From contig NZ_JAWCUD010000003.1 in NCBI RefSeq assembly GCF_032461945.1, forward strand, positions 496,001 to 560,000: DNA of 64,000 bases, in the 5' to 3' direction. This document shows, one piece after another, positions 42,548 through 52,190 of this stretch (position 1 is the stretch's first letter; the number at the start of each line of letters is the position of its first letter). Below the pieces are notes generated by a model. The model saw nothing but the letters and a program-made list of their open reading frames with translations. It made no database searches and was not told the origin of the DNA. This DNA comes from Paenibacillus_E violae. GTDB taxonomy: Bacteria; Bacillota; Bacilli; Paenibacillales; NBRC-103111. Both the position numbers and the translations under genes were made by a program.

Positions 42548-43228
42548 CTAATTGCTTATCGTTTCAACTTCGGCAGCGAGCACATATTTGATATTCTTGA
42601 TTTTGCTATAAACCGTCGTCGTACGATGTTTGTCTGCAGTTGAAATAACTAATTGTATTTGTTGGTTCTCGTTCAAGTCTTTGATTTTGATATGCTTCAC
42701 CTTCATGTATTCCGCGCAGATCTCATCAATAAGTGTGGACATATTCCCATCAGGACTGAATACAATATTGACAGCCAAATCCTTTTCCCTTAACTTTCTT
42801 GGGCCTAGCAGCTTGATAAATATCGGAAATAGATTGATAGCCAAAATAATGAGAATGACGGCTATCGTCGCCTCTAGAAAAAATCCTGCTCCAGTTGCGA
42901 TGCCAAGAGCGGATGCTGCCCATACCAAAGCCGCTGTCGTTAGTCCCGAAATAATCTCATTACTACGTCTTAAAATAACGCCCGCCCCTATAAAACCCAC
43001 TCCGCTGACGATTTGAGCTGCTAATCTCATAGGATCCATATTCGTAAATCCGGGAATGGAGTATTTTTGAACAGCTCCTATAGATACAATAGTGATCAAG
43101 CAGCTCGCTACTGAAAACACCATACTCGTTTTCATACCTAATGGCTTATGTTTGAGTTGGCGGTCTATCCCGATCAGCAAGCCTAATAATAGCGCCATGC
43201 TAAGCTTCTCCAATACAAGTAGGCTCAT
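42548..43228 (-). CDS. MgtC/SapB-family membrane protein
   Basis: This 226-residue protein has four to five N-terminal helices (about 8-135) with the family motif IGIDRQLKHKPLGMKT and GVGFIGAGVIL, followed by a cytoplasmic ACT-like domain (140-226). Family members modulate F-type ATPase or phosphate homeostasis and help survival at low magnesium. No M-box or other leader riboswitch is evident upstream; the gap to the glpQ-type gene holds only a terminator. Confidence 0.9.
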   Translation of the reverse strand: MSLLVLEKLSMALLLGLLIGIDRQLKHKPLGMKTSMVFSVASCLITIVSIGAVQKYSIPGFTNMDPMRLAAQIVSGVGFIGAGVILRRSNEIISGLTTAALVWAASALGIATGAGFFLEATIAVILIILAINLFPIFIKLLGPRKLREKDLAVNIVFSPDGNMSTLIDEICAEYMKVKHIKIKDLNENQQIQLVISTADKHRTTTVYSKIKNIKYVLAAEVETISN

Positions 43229-43259
43229 ATCTGATCCTCATTTCTCCAAATAAATGAAG

Positions 43260-43290
43260 AGTAAAACCCCGTGAACCGGGGCTTTACTCA
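43260..43290 (-). terminator. Terminator of the ugp-like operon
   Basis: AGTAAAACCCCG/CGGGGCTTTACT stem with a 5-base loop, about 16-45 bases after the glycerophosphodiesterase stop on the minus strand. Confidence 0.7.
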
Positions 43291-43305
43291 TAGTATGTTA
43301 TGTTG

Positions 43306-44049
43306 TTACAGAGATTCCCTGTCTTGCAACAAAGCTTTCAGCTTGCCAGGGAAATCCGTAATGATGCCCGTAACCCCAAAATCAGTTAACTTCAACAGAT
43401 CTTTTACTTCGTTGGCCGTATAAGGGTAGACATAAAGCCCACTCTCTGTCGCCTTCAGCACATCCTCCGAATCCAACATTTGAAAGTAAGGATGAAGCGA
43501 GTATACCTCCACATCAAAGCTACGTGCGTATGCAGTAGGATCAAGCAATGCGGTTTGATACAAAAGACCAATCTTAGCTTCAGATTCCATTTGTTTAATC
43601 CTTCTGACACACTTATGGTCGAAAGATGAAACGATTACATTACTCAAACGGTTACGTCTGCGCAGAAATTCAACTAACTTACGCTCTATTCTGCCTTCAT
43701 ATGCGTACTTAACTTCCACGTTAATCATAATGTTATCGGGTACTAGATCAAAGACTTCGTCCAAAGTAGGCACAGTCTCCCCTTTGAACTCCTCGTCAAA
43801 CCAATGACCAGCATCAAAGGTTTTGATTTCCGATAAGCTTTTCTCTACGATTAGGCCTTTCCCATTTGTAGTCCGGTCTAACGTCATATCATGGCACACG
43901 ACGATTTCCTCGTCGGCGGTCAAATGAATGTCAAGCTCAATTCCTTCGCATCCCTGTGTTAACCCTAACCGGAAGGCAGTGAGCGTATTTTCTGGAGCCA
44001 TTCCTTTGGCCCCACGGTGTGCAATAATCATTGGTTTATTAATAAGCAT
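43306..44049 (-). CDS. Glycerophosphodiester phosphodiesterase
   Basis: It hydrolyses glycerophosphodiesters to glycerol-3-phosphate and alcohol. The GDPD motifs are HRG at H11/R12, ELDIH (E38, D40) and the catalytic H53 (VCHD), and the length of 247 residues and absence of a signal peptide point to a cytoplasmic UgpQ-type enzyme. The ATG at 44049 has an AGGAAAAAGGA site; the longer frame does not. It is the last gene after the ugpB-like gene, as in many ugp operons. Confidence 0.92.
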   Translation of the reverse strand: MLINKPMIIAHRGAKGMAPENTLTAFRLGLTQGCEGIELDIHLTADEEIVVCHDMTLDRTTNGKGLIVEKSLSEIKTFDAGHWFDEEFKGETVPTLDEVFDLVPDNIMINVEVKYAYEGRIERKLVEFLRRRNRLSNVIVSSFDHKCVRRIKQMESEAKIGLLYQTALLDPTAYARSFDVEVYSLHPYFQMLDSEDVLKATESGLYVYPYTANEVKDLLKLTDFGVTGIITDFPGKLKALLQDRESL

Positions 44050-44093
44050 TCCTTTTTCCTTTCCAGCTTGTGGACTCAAGCCTTTCCTAATAT

Positions 44094-45464
44094 TTACTTG
44101 ACTGTTTTGTTGTACGTTTGTATCTTCGATGTGATTTCTTTTTCCGCTGCATCCAATGCTTCCTTCGGCGACTTCTTGTTGTTGAGTACTTCTTCGATCG
44201 CCCCTTCTACAATTTGTCTTGCTTCAGGGAATACCCCCATTACCGCACCCTGCGTTGCCGTGTTCAACTTCGTTTGGTGTAGTTGATCAATCGCTGTCTG
44301 GAACTGAGGAAACTTTTTAAGATTTTCCTTTACAATGTCTTCGTCATAGGCTTTTTTGGTAATTGGGAAGTATCCCGTATTGACGTGCCAGTAAGCCTGT
44401 TCTTTAGGTGTAGTCAAAAATTTGATAAAATCCCACGTGGATTTTTGTTCATCATCCGGGCGGTTATTCATGATCCATAAGCTGGCTCCACCGACGATAA
44501 CACCGCCATCTTTCGCATCTGTCGGTTTCGGCAAGAAGCTGGTCCCGACTTCGAATTTGCCGCTGGCGCTGTCAACAAGTCCCTTAAGTGCCGCTGTGGA
44601 TTCCAGAATCATACCTACTTGACCTGCTGAAAATGCTTTTTTGGAATCGTCCGTTTTGCGTCCTAGATTGTTAGCCGCTTTGGTGTCGATCAGATCTTTC
44701 CACCATGTCAGTACCTTCACACCTGGCTCCGTATTCACCAGAGATTGGGTTGCATTAGATGTCCGACCATTTCCATTGTTTACGTATTCGGCGCCCTGAT
44801 TGGCAAAGAACTGCTCCATGAACCAGCCATAAATAGCAAAGTTTGCCCCAGTGGCTTTACCAGATTTGGAAATGGCATCTGCAGCAACTTTTAATTCCTC
44901 GAAAGTTTTTGGCGGTTTCGCAGGATCAAGGCCAGCAGCTTTAAATAAATCTTTGTTATAATAAAGAACCGGATTCGACGTGTTGAACGGCATCGAGTAA
45001 AGTTTGCCACCTAACGTATAGTAACCAGTGATGTTGGGCTCCAGCTGTGACAAATCCCACTTATCCGCATCAATGAAGCTTTGCATCGGAGTAATTGCTT
45101 TGGAATCAATCATGAAGCGACTTCCTATCTCATACATCTGGACAACCGAAGGTCCTTCGCTTGTACCCATCGACGCCTTTAGCTTGCTAAGCAAGTCGTC
45201 GTAATTTCCTTGATACACCGCTTCTACCTTGATTTTATTCTGAGATGCGTTGTAATCGGCGACCAGTTGATCAACAACTTTCGTATTTGCTCCTCCCATC
45301 GCATGCCAGAAAACGACTTTCTTCGGACCGCTAGCTTCAGCTGCTCCAGATTTCGTTGCCTCTGGTTTCTTGCTTTCTGAACCTTCCCCCATATTTACGC
45401 TGCATGCCGCAAGTAAAAGCATCGTTACCGCTAAAACTAAACCCGTAAGCCCTTTTTTTTCCAT
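44094..45464 (-). CDS. Glycerol-3-phosphate/glycerophosphodiester-binding lipoprotein, UgpB-like
   Basis: The lipobox is LLAAC with Cys21, then a charged linker and a 400-residue binding fold. Family signatures include VVFWHAMGGANTKVVDQLV, PSVVQMYEIGSRFMID and SMPFNTSNPVLYYNKDLF, which are typical of UgpB. It follows the two permease genes and precedes the glycerophosphodiesterase gene, supporting the substrate assignment. Confidence 0.9.
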   Translation of the reverse strand: MEKKGLTGLVLAVTMLLLAACSVNMGEGSESKKPEATKSGAAEASGPKKVVFWHAMGGANTKVVDQLVADYNASQNKIKVEAVYQGNYDDLLSKLKASMGTSEGPSVVQMYEIGSRFMIDSKAITPMQSFIDADKWDLSQLEPNITGYYTLGGKLYSMPFNTSNPVLYYNKDLFKAAGLDPAKPPKTFEELKVAADAISKSGKATGANFAIYGWFMEQFFANQGAEYVNNGNGRTSNATQSLVNTEPGVKVLTWWKDLIDTKAANNLGRKTDDSKKAFSAGQVGMILESTAALKGLVDSASGKFEVGTSFLPKPTDAKDGGVIVGGASLWIMNNRPDDEQKSTWDFIKFLTTPKEQAYWHVNTGYFPITKKAYDEDIVKENLKKFPQFQTAIDQLHQTKLNTATQGAVMGVFPEARQIVEGAIEEVLNNKKSPKEALDAAEKEITSKIQTYNKTVK

Positions 45465-45541
45465 TGTTTCTATCTCTCCTCGCTTAAAGTGGATAAATAT
45501 CTATGATAAACCTGTTTGATAACAGGTGGATCATTGCTCGT

Positions 45542-46366
45542 TTAACCTTTTACAGCACCTGCGGTAATTCCACGTACTAATTGTTTCACACCTAACGCCA
45601 ATAAAAGGAAAGAAGGTAGCAGAACGATCGTAACTCCAGCCAAAATCAAATTCCACGACATGACTTCTGCATGCTGCAGCATAGAAACCCCAATTTGTAC
45701 AGTTCGCATTGACGCCCTATTTGTAATTAACAGTGGCCATAAATAATGATTCCAGTGTGTAAGGAAAACATAAACCGCTAAAGTAGAAAGTGCAGGACGA
45801 GATAGCGGAAGTACGATAGAGAAGAAATTTCGGAGATGCCCGCATCCGTCAATTTTTGCTGCATCAAATAGCTCATTAGGAAGCTGAAGGAAAAACTGGC
45901 GAAGCAGGAATACCCCAAAGGCCCCAGCCATAAACGGAACGATCAGCCCCTGGTAGCTATCCATCCATCCCCAATTTTTGATGGTCAGATAGTTAGGAAT
46001 AATGGTAACTTCCCATGGAATCATCATGGTCGACAGAAATATGGCGAACAATACTTTTTTTCCTTTGAAATTCAGAAATGAAAAAGCGTAAGCAGCCAAA
46101 CTAGACGTGATAACCTGACTTACCGTAATCCCCGAAGATACAATAAAGCTGTTCAGGATAAAGCGCACGATTGGAAAGCCCGAAATAGCGTTCTTAAAGT
46201 TTTCAAGATATAACTGAGAAGGAAATAATGGCGGTGGAAAGTTAGAAACTTCCTTCTCTGTCATAAACGATGAGGATACCGTAAATAACAGTGGATACAG
46301 AACGACAAGGGCCAGCACAACTAGCAATATGTAATTCAGGGTGGGTGTGATCCTTTTCGCAATCAT
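45542..46366 (-). CDS. ABC transporter permease, UgpE-like
   Basis: This is the second inner-membrane subunit of the glycerol-3-phosphate importer, 274 residues. It has six helices, the EAA loop DAAKIDGCGHLRNFFSI and the C-terminal GITAGAVKG. It overlaps the upstream permease by 4 bases (ATGA), so translation is coupled. No ATPase is encoded here, so a shared MsmX/UgpC-type subunit is expected. Confidence 0.93.
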   Translation of the reverse strand: MIAKRITPTLNYILLVVLALVVLYPLLFTVSSSFMTEKEVSNFPPPLFPSQLYLENFKNAISGFPIVRFILNSFIVSSGITVSQVITSSLAAYAFSFLNFKGKKVLFAIFLSTMMIPWEVTIIPNYLTIKNWGWMDSYQGLIVPFMAGAFGVFLLRQFFLQLPNELFDAAKIDGCGHLRNFFSIVLPLSRPALSTLAVYVFLTHWNHYLWPLLITNRASMRTVQIGVSMLQHAEVMSWNLILAGVTIVLLPSFLLLALGVKQLVRGITAGAVKG

Positions 46367-47295
46367 TGATAATGCACCTTCTTTTCTAAAACTTTAAACT
46401 GCACCACAGTCAAGATCATAATAATCGCAAAGAGAACCAAAGCCTGCGCGCTGCCGATACCGAAACGAAAATTAACAAAAGCGTCCTGATAAATGGAATA
46501 CACGATCACATTGGTCGAATTCATAGGACCACCCTTTGTCAAAATATGAATTTGTCCAAAGGCCTGGAAAGCGCCGATCACGGACACGATAAGAGCGAAA
46601 AAAATCGTTGGTGACAGAAGCGGCAGAACGATTTGTATAAATGTCCGCATCGGGTTTGAACCGTCTATTTTAGCGCTTTCATAAATTTCTTCCGGAACTC
46701 CTTGAAGACCGCTTGACAGCACAATGAACAGAAACCCCATATTCATCCATATTGTCAGCAGCGATATAGAAAACAGTGCCCACGAAGGGCTTGTTAACCA
46801 AGGAACCGGATTGATGTGTGCAATGCTTAGAAAGTAATTCAGCATGCCTGCGGTTGGATGGAACAGCAAGAACCAGATAATCGACCCTGTACCTACTGAA
46901 ATGACGATTGGCAGAGAAAATATGAACTGGAATACTTTCATGCCCCGCAGTTTGTTGTGAGTGATCGCTGCCAGAAACAGGGACCATACGATTGATGTTG
47001 GTACCGTAAACAAGATAAACAACAATGTCACTTTTAAATTGGAATAAAACTGTCCTGATGCAAGTAAATCGATGAAATTATCAAGCCCGACAAATTCAAC
47101 AACCCTACCGCGAGGATCCGTGAGCGTCATACTCAGGTAAACAGATTTAACCATTGGATAAAAAAGAAACATTGTAAACAAAACTAAGGAAGGTGCGAGA
47201 AATAAATAAGCTAATATGTTCTCCTCCCACTTCTTTTTCCTTGCTGGTGCACTCTCAGTTGCCTCACCTTTTAAAGCGCTTTCATTAACTAACAA
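46363..47295 (-). CDS. ABC transporter permease, UgpA-like
   Basis: This is the first gene of the ugp-like operon, 310 residues. An N-terminal basic segment is followed by six helices, the EAA loop YESAKIDGSNPMRTFIQI and the TKGGPMNSTNV motif of MalF/UgpA subunits. The TTG start at 47295 is supported by GAGAGGGG 8 bases upstream. Confidence 0.92.
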   Translation of the reverse strand: MLVNESALKGEATESAPARKKKWEENILAYLFLAPSLVLFTMFLFYPMVKSVYLSMTLTDPRGRVVEFVGLDNFIDLLASGQFYSNLKVTLLFILFTVPTSIVWSLFLAAITHNKLRGMKVFQFIFSLPIVISVGTGSIIWFLLFHPTAGMLNYFLSIAHINPVPWLTSPSWALFSISLLTIWMNMGFLFIVLSSGLQGVPEEIYESAKIDGSNPMRTFIQIVLPLLSPTIFFALIVSVIGAFQAFGQIHILTKGGPMNSTNVIVYSIYQDAFVNFRFGIGSAQALVLFAIIMILTVVQFKVLEKKVHYQ

Positions 47296-47601
47296 GCTGC
47301 ATACCCCTCTCTTTCAAAAAATTACATTTACACGCTAAGGTCACTCGTATCCCTATAACGCTTTGATATATCGTTATTTTCCGTCTCGCCCATTCGGAGG
47401 AAACGGGTGAAAGATGCGAAAAAAAACACATAAATTGCCATGCCCATTGGCATGCAATCTATGTGAATCTCCCTGTCTCCATCACAATTATTAACTTATA
47501 CTCATAATACACGTTATCAAAGATTACTGTCAACCATAATATCCCTATCGTTACAATTCGTGTAATTTTCAAAGAATGCCGATATCGACTGTCGCTATCT
47601 C
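47296..47601 (-). terminator. Gap with a strong terminator upstream of the ugp-like operon
   Basis: At 47419-47466 CACATA...ATTGCATGCC pairs with GGGCATGGCAATTTATGTG, followed by eight T residues on the minus strand. It ends the isomerase transcript. The promoter of the ugp-like operon should lie in 47296-47418; no clear Pho box was found there. Confidence 0.85.
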
Positions 47602-48447
47602 TCATTCCATTCGCAAATTCGGACGTACGGAACGTAAATATGTCAAACTTCTGCCGATACCTTCTACAACGTCGTTCGTTTGTTCGTATTCAATTAGATA
47701 AACGCCCTGGAAGGTAACTTCCTTTAACAGGGCATTATAATCCAGATCGTCATCTCCCGGCGCACAGGCTACCCAATAGTCGTCGACTTGTCTCCAGTCC
47801 TTGATATGACAGTAGTTAATTCTGTTACCTAACAGCTGCGCGTAATCTGTCAAAGGACGTCCCTCCGCGACTGTTTTCAAGTTGCCAGGATCGAAATTGA
47901 AGCCAACATCCGGAGGCAGTTCCCGCAACAGCCGCTGTAAACAATTCCACTCTGTTGTTGTCGTATGCTCTTGTATGAATCCATCGTTCTTTTTCGTAAT
48001 TCGTCCATGTGTTTCAATAGAAATGACCATGCCATGTGCACAGCAAAGTTCGTTCATTTCGGCGAATGCTTGCATCATTCGAATCCATCGTTCTTCCGTC
48101 ATGTTGGAAGCAAGCTCAAACCCGGCAAACAAACGGATGTGCGTGGCGCCAAAACGGACGGCTAGTTGGATGTCGTGTGTCACCTGCAATTTCATTTTTC
48201 GCAACGCTTCCGGATCCTCCAAAGTAAAGTCGCTATCCAGCGCGAAGAAAGGCGCCTTTATACCATAATCTTGCATAGTGGTAATAAGATCACCGATTTG
48301 CCGTAAACTTATATTCCTTTGGATTCTACCTGGATAATCACCTCCGATTCCAAGCTCGAGATAACGAAAGCCCATCTCCTTAGCGATCCGGCAATGCTCC
48401 TCAATCGAAAGATACTGTAAACCCCATTCTCCCAATCCGACAATCAT
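47602..48447 (-). CDS. Sugar phosphate isomerase/epimerase (AP-endonuclease-2 TIM barrel)
   Basis: This 281-residue TIM barrel keeps the usual metal ligands: Glu in SIETHG, Asp/His in FDPGN, HIKDW and the C-terminal EYEQ. The ATG at 48447 has GGAGG 9 bases upstream; the ATG at 48456 directly abuts it. It probably epimerises a keto-sugar or inositol intermediate. It forms an apparent operon with the HAD phosphatase gene (37-base gap). Confidence 0.9.
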   Translation of the reverse strand: MIVGLGEWGLQYLSIEEHCRIAKEMGFRYLELGIGGDYPGRIQRNISLRQIGDLITTMQDYGIKAPFFALDSDFTLEDPEALRKMKLQVTHDIQLAVRFGATHIRLFAGFELASNMTEERWIRMMQAFAEMNELCCAHGMVISIETHGRITKKNDGFIQEHTTTTEWNCLQRLLRELPPDVGFNFDPGNLKTVAEGRPLTDYAQLLGNRINYCHIKDWRQVDDYWVACAPGDDDLDYNALLKEVTFQGVYLIEYEQTNDVVEGIGRSLTYLRSVRPNLRME

Positions 48448-48484
48448 GTGCTGCATCCTCCACTTCTTTTAATGAAAGAAATTA

Positions 48485-49300
48485 TTATTTCTGTAAACAA
48501 TACTTCTCAATCACTTCCGCAACCGCATGATTCAAGTGTGATTTGGCAATATATTGTGCCTCCACTTTCAGTTTGGGATGAGCGTTATCTACAGCAACGC
48601 CTAGCCCCGCTTCGCGAATCATTTCCAAATCGTTTAAATTATCGCCGATTGCAATCACGTCCTGCATCTCGATACCCATCTGTGCAACAAGCAGCTTGAG
48701 GGCATGCCCCTTAGATACCGCTTGCGGCAAAATTTCCAAATACGTTGACTCAGAATGCACCAGCTCGCATTCAATTCCCGTTACCGGCAGGAAGACATCC
48801 AACACAGCCGTAAAATCCTGCTCTTCACGTATTATTAAAATTTTATTCACATTGCCCTTTAACAAGAAATCCGGCGAATCCCACTCCAGACACTGCACAC
48901 GGTCCTTCTTCATATAGGTAGAAATTATAGGAGTAATCTCCTTCACCCATAACTTTCGTTCGGAATAAAAAATCATATCCAGCGTAACATTTTGCTGCAG
49001 TTGGATCGCTTGTCTAACGACTTCAACCGTCAGCTTCGCTTCAAATAAGCATTCTCCTGTTATTAAATCTACGATCTTCCCTCCGTTATAGAGAATAACG
49101 GGATGACGAATGTCTAGTTCCTCTGCAAAATGCTGCACTGCGTCTTCCATACGGCCTGTTGCCAAGGTGACGATACCGCCCTGCTGCTGAAAAGTATGGA
49201 TCATAGCCATATTGCGTTCGCTGATCATTTGCTCTAAATCAACTAGTGTCCCATCAATATCGGTCACTACCATGCGATATGGTCGTACTGTCGGTGTCAT
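48485..49300 (-). CDS. Cof-type HAD-IIB phosphatase
   Basis: This 271-residue sugar-phosphate phosphatase has the nucleophile motif DIDGTL (D14/D16), TLATGR, a lysine in the GHALKLL segment and the metal site IGDNLNDLEMI. The ATG at 49300 places DIDGT at the usual distance; the longer frame from 49414 lacks a site. It works in the cytoplasm, probably with the isomerase downstream. Confidence 0.92.
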   Translation of the reverse strand: MTPTVRPYRMVVTDIDGTLVDLEQMISERNMAMIHTFQQQGGIVTLATGRMEDAVQHFAEELDIRHPVILYNGGKIVDLITGECLFEAKLTVEVVRQAIQLQQNVTLDMIFYSERKLWVKEITPIISTYMKKDRVQCLEWDSPDFLLKGNVNKILIIREEQDFTAVLDVFLPVTGIECELVHSESTYLEILPQAVSKGHALKLLVAQMGIEMQDVIAIGDNLNDLEMIREAGLGVAVDNAHPKLKVEAQYIAKSHLNHAVAEVIEKYCLQK

Positions 49301-49429
49301 AAAAGCTCTATCCTTTCTGGCATCAACGGTAAGAGGGATACAAGATAATACGTGCTCGCTTCTGATCCTGTTACGAATAACCTGCTGTCTGAGCATTGCG
49401 ATAGCTGTATCCAATCCTCTCCAAAAACT

Positions 49430-49775
49430 TCATATTCTTCGTGATTGGTTCGTAATGATGAGCCACTCCGGCGAAAACAGCTGCAGTATCTGCTCGTTCC
49501 AAGCGTCCATCATACCATGATGCCCCATCTTGAAGCCGTGTGGACGAATGAGTTTGTGTTTCGCAATGCGTTCCAAATTTGGGAGAGGCGCATCACCTCC
49601 AAACAGAACCAGATATTCACCTTCGGCAACTTCCAGAAGCCAAACACTGCTGTCGTCGTTCGATAATCCGTCAACATCCATGCATAGCTTTTTCTGCATA
49701 TGCACTGAGGGTCTTTGCATATAAAAAACCTCTTCCATACATACATGAGTATTGGATGGCCCAAATAACTTTTTC
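49430..49775 (-). pseudogene. Fragment of an MBL-fold hydrolase (ComEC-like C-terminal region)
   Basis: The open stretch has SSVWLLEVAEGEYLVLFGGD followed by KMGHHGMMDAWNEQ, resembling the second half of ComEC-type beta-lactamase folds (LLTGDA...KxxHHG). The HxHxDH first half is missing because a stop lies just upstream. It is truncated and probably non-functional. Confidence 0.6.
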
Positions 49776-49833
49776 TACAGATATTTCCATTATCCTCCCG
49801 TTAGTTTAATCCCAAGGCCATATTAACAAAATA

Positions 49834-49866
49834 AAAAACCAGAACTCCAACGGAGTCCCGGTCCTC
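49834..49866 (-). terminator. Terminator after the ABC ATPase gene
   Basis: An ACCGGGACTCCG/CGGAGTTCTGGT-type hairpin and T run just after the stop at 49869. It is near-identical to 12622-12652. Confidence 0.75.
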
Positions 49867-49868
49867 AT

Positions 49869-50543
49869 CTATCCAACCTCACTCAACTTCCCATCCCGAA
49901 AATACACAACCCGCTTCGCCTGCTGGGCAATCTGCCGATCATGCGTAATCAACACAATCGTCCTGCCCTGCTCATTTAATCTCTTGAATATATTTAAAAT
50001 CTCTACTCCTGTATTCGAATCCAGTGCCCCCGTCGGTTCATCCGCCAGTATTATCGCCGGATCTCCCGCCAATGTCCGAGCAATCGCAACACGTTGCTGC
50101 TGCCCGCCGGACAATTCCGAAGGCAAATGCTTCCGGCGATCCACCAAGTCAACGGCTTCCAATGCCTGCATGACAAGCGGCTCCCTTTCACGCTTACTCA
50201 TGCCCCGGTAAATAAGCGGAAGCTCCACATTCTCATACGCATTCAGCCGTGGCAGCAGATTAAAGTTCTGGAAAACGAAGCCGATCTTCCGGTTCCTTAT
50301 TTCAGCTAACTGCGCATCTTTGAGCCTATTAATCGCCTTTCCGTCCAGCACATAGTCCCCATCATCCGCAATATCCAAGCAGCCCAAAATATTCATCAGC
50401 GTTGACTTCCCTGACCCCGACGGTCCCATGATCGCCACGAACTCACCTTGATCGATATCTAACGAGACATCGTCCAACGCACGAATCGTTTCCCCGCCCA
50501 TCACATAGCTCTTGCTTACATGCTCAATCTGGATTAAGGTCAT
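49869..50543 (-). CDS. ABC transporter ATP-binding protein, MacB/LolD type
   Basis: This 224-residue ATPase has Walker A GPSGSGKST (40-48), a Q-loop, signature LSGGQQQR, Walker B IILADEPTGALD and switch His (LITHD). The ATG at 50543 has GGAGG 8 bases upstream. Its usual partners (a FtsX/MacB permease and a fusion protein) are absent. It is flanked by a truncated sigK gene and an MBL fragment, so it may be an orphan left by rearrangement although its own frame is intact. Confidence 0.9.
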   Translation of the reverse strand: MTLIQIEHVSKSYVMGGETIRALDDVSLDIDQGEFVAIMGPSGSGKSTLMNILGCLDIADDGDYVLDGKAINRLKDAQLAEIRNRKIGFVFQNFNLLPRLNAYENVELPLIYRGMSKREREPLVMQALEAVDLVDRRKHLPSELSGGQQQRVAIARTLAGDPAIILADEPTGALDSNTGVEILNIFKRLNEQGRTIVLITHDRQIAQQAKRVVYFRDGKLSEVG

Positions 50544-50612
50544 CCTCTTCGCCTCCATTATCTGAAGCCAAATAAATGAAGTATGCGATTCATTAGACAA
50601 GCTCGACTGGCC

Positions 50613-51134
50613 TTACCGCTTTGCCTTATAAAACTCATGATACAGCTTCATAAGCGCCCGCTTCTCAATCCGTGACACATAGCTGCGGCTAATACCCAGC
50701 TCCTTCGCTATCTCCCGCTGCGTCCGCTCTTCCCCGCCAAGCTCCAACCCGAATCGCCCGACAACAACTTCCTTTTCGCGATCATCCAAAATCTCTAAGT
50801 TCCGATAAATCTTGCTCTTCTCTATTTTGAGCTGCACTTTATCTACGACATCATCGGCTTCTGTACCGAGGATGTCGATCAAAGTAATTTCATTCCCCTC
50901 TTTGTCCGTTCCGATGGGATCATGCAAGGACACATCCTTGCGTGTTTTCTTCAATGAGCGAAGATGCATAAGTATTTCGTTTTCAATACAACGTGCTGCG
51001 AAAGTCGCCAGCTTTGTCCCTTTGTTCGGGGAGAAAGACTCGATCGCCTTAATCAAGCCGATCGTTCCGATCGAGATCAAATCCTCTAGATCTTCTCCGG
51101 TGTTATCGAATTTTTTGACATTGTGGACACGAAG
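50613..51134 (-). pseudogene. sigK: 5'-truncated sigma-K-type sporulation sigma factor gene
   Basis: The frame from 51134 (stop just upstream) encodes VKKFDNTGEDLEDLISIGTI and then the whole rest of a sigma-K-like factor: region 2 (ARCIENEILMHLR), the SLHDPIGTDKEGNE linker and region 4 (TQREIAKELGISRSYVSRIE). About 60 N-terminal residues are missing. A TTG at 51080 could start a 155-residue product without part of region 2.1. It could be a truncated duplicate, or the C-terminal half of a sigK split by a skin-like element. No recombinase gene or N-terminal half lies in this window. Confidence 0.7.
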
Positions 51135-51325
51135 CTATGTAAACTTCATCGCATAGTACAATGTTAGACTGATCACCAATATAAAAACGGCAACCTTGTT
51201 TCTCCCCTAGCAGCAGGTAGACTGTAGCTATTTCATTAAACTAACTTTCTTAGAGAAAGCATAATGTGCTGCTAGCTTCTCTTAATTTAGAGCGCCTAAT
51301 GCTTCACTCACAAGTCTAATATAGG

Positions 51326-51357
51326 AACAGGCTGTCCCTCTTTCAAGACAGCCTGTT
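51326..51357 (-). terminator. Hairpin after the MglC-like fragment
   Basis: A perfect 11-bp stem (51326-51336 with 51347-51357) and 10-base loop, 6 bases beyond the stop on the minus strand; the T tract is poor. Confidence 0.5.
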
Positions 51358-51362
51358 ATCCA

Positions 51363-52190
51363 TTATTTAGAACTCATATATTTACGCATATCAAAAGCTA
51401 CGGCAGCAACAATAATGACACCTTTAATGATCAACTGCCAATATGGACTAATACCGATAAACGTCAGGCCGTAGTTGATAACGCTGAAAATCAATACCCC
51501 TGCAAGTACGCCGGGAACCGTTCCGATACCGCCGGAAGTCGATACGCCGCCGACTACGCAAGCTGCAATGGCATCAAGCTCGTACATATTTCCGTAGTTG
51601 TTCGTTGCACCGCCGGTTCTTGCTGCTTCCAGCACCCCAGCCAATCCATAAAGCGCACCTGCGATGGAGTAGATGTAGATCAAGTAACGGTTTACGTTGA
51701 TCCCCGAAACAACTGCAGCGTGAATGTTGCCGCCAATAGCATACATGTATTTCCCAAGCTTTGTTTTGTTAAAAACAATCCAAACGATAACCGCCACGAC
51801 GATGGCAATAATAACGATGTAAGGAATGGAGTAAGTCGAACTGGAACCAATTGCACCTGTGCCAATCTGGCTGAAGTCCGATCTCAATCCGCCAATCGGT
51901 TGGGATTGGTTCGGTTTCATATCAAAATACAAGGAGTTCGCACCATATACAGCTACCATCGTACCTAGTGTTGCAATGAACGGCGGAACCTTAAACTTAG
52001 CGACGATTATCCCGTTGATAAAACCAATCAAGCTGCGTCCGCTCTTCCCCGCCAAGCTCCAACCCGAATCGCCCGACCAGCAGGTTCCGCGCATTAGATA
52101 GCAAATTTGAACATGTTCATGGGCGTGAAAGTCCAGATTCAAACTAATTTCTGTTCGGAAATCCAACTTAAATGGAAATTCCTTCTCCAT
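51363..52190 (-). pseudogene. Chimeric frame: AraC N-terminus, sigK piece and truncated MglC-type permease
   Basis: The last 222 or so codons (51363-52031) are the C-terminal two thirds of a galactose/ribose-type ABC permease (FINGIIVAKFKVPPFIATLG; SGGIGTVPGVLAGVLIFSVI). Bases 52032-52077 are identical to 50717-50762 of the sigK-like gene but read in another frame. The first 37 or so codons (52078-52190) look like an AraC sensor start (DFHAHEHVQICYLMRGTC). The permease lacks its first 110 or so residues. It is almost surely a recombination product, not a working transporter. Confidence 0.7.

Noticed and set aside
49430..49809. Overlapping small frames on both strands around the MBL fragment
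   Set aside because: Only the minus frame with the GGD/HHG motifs has family features; the others are shadows.
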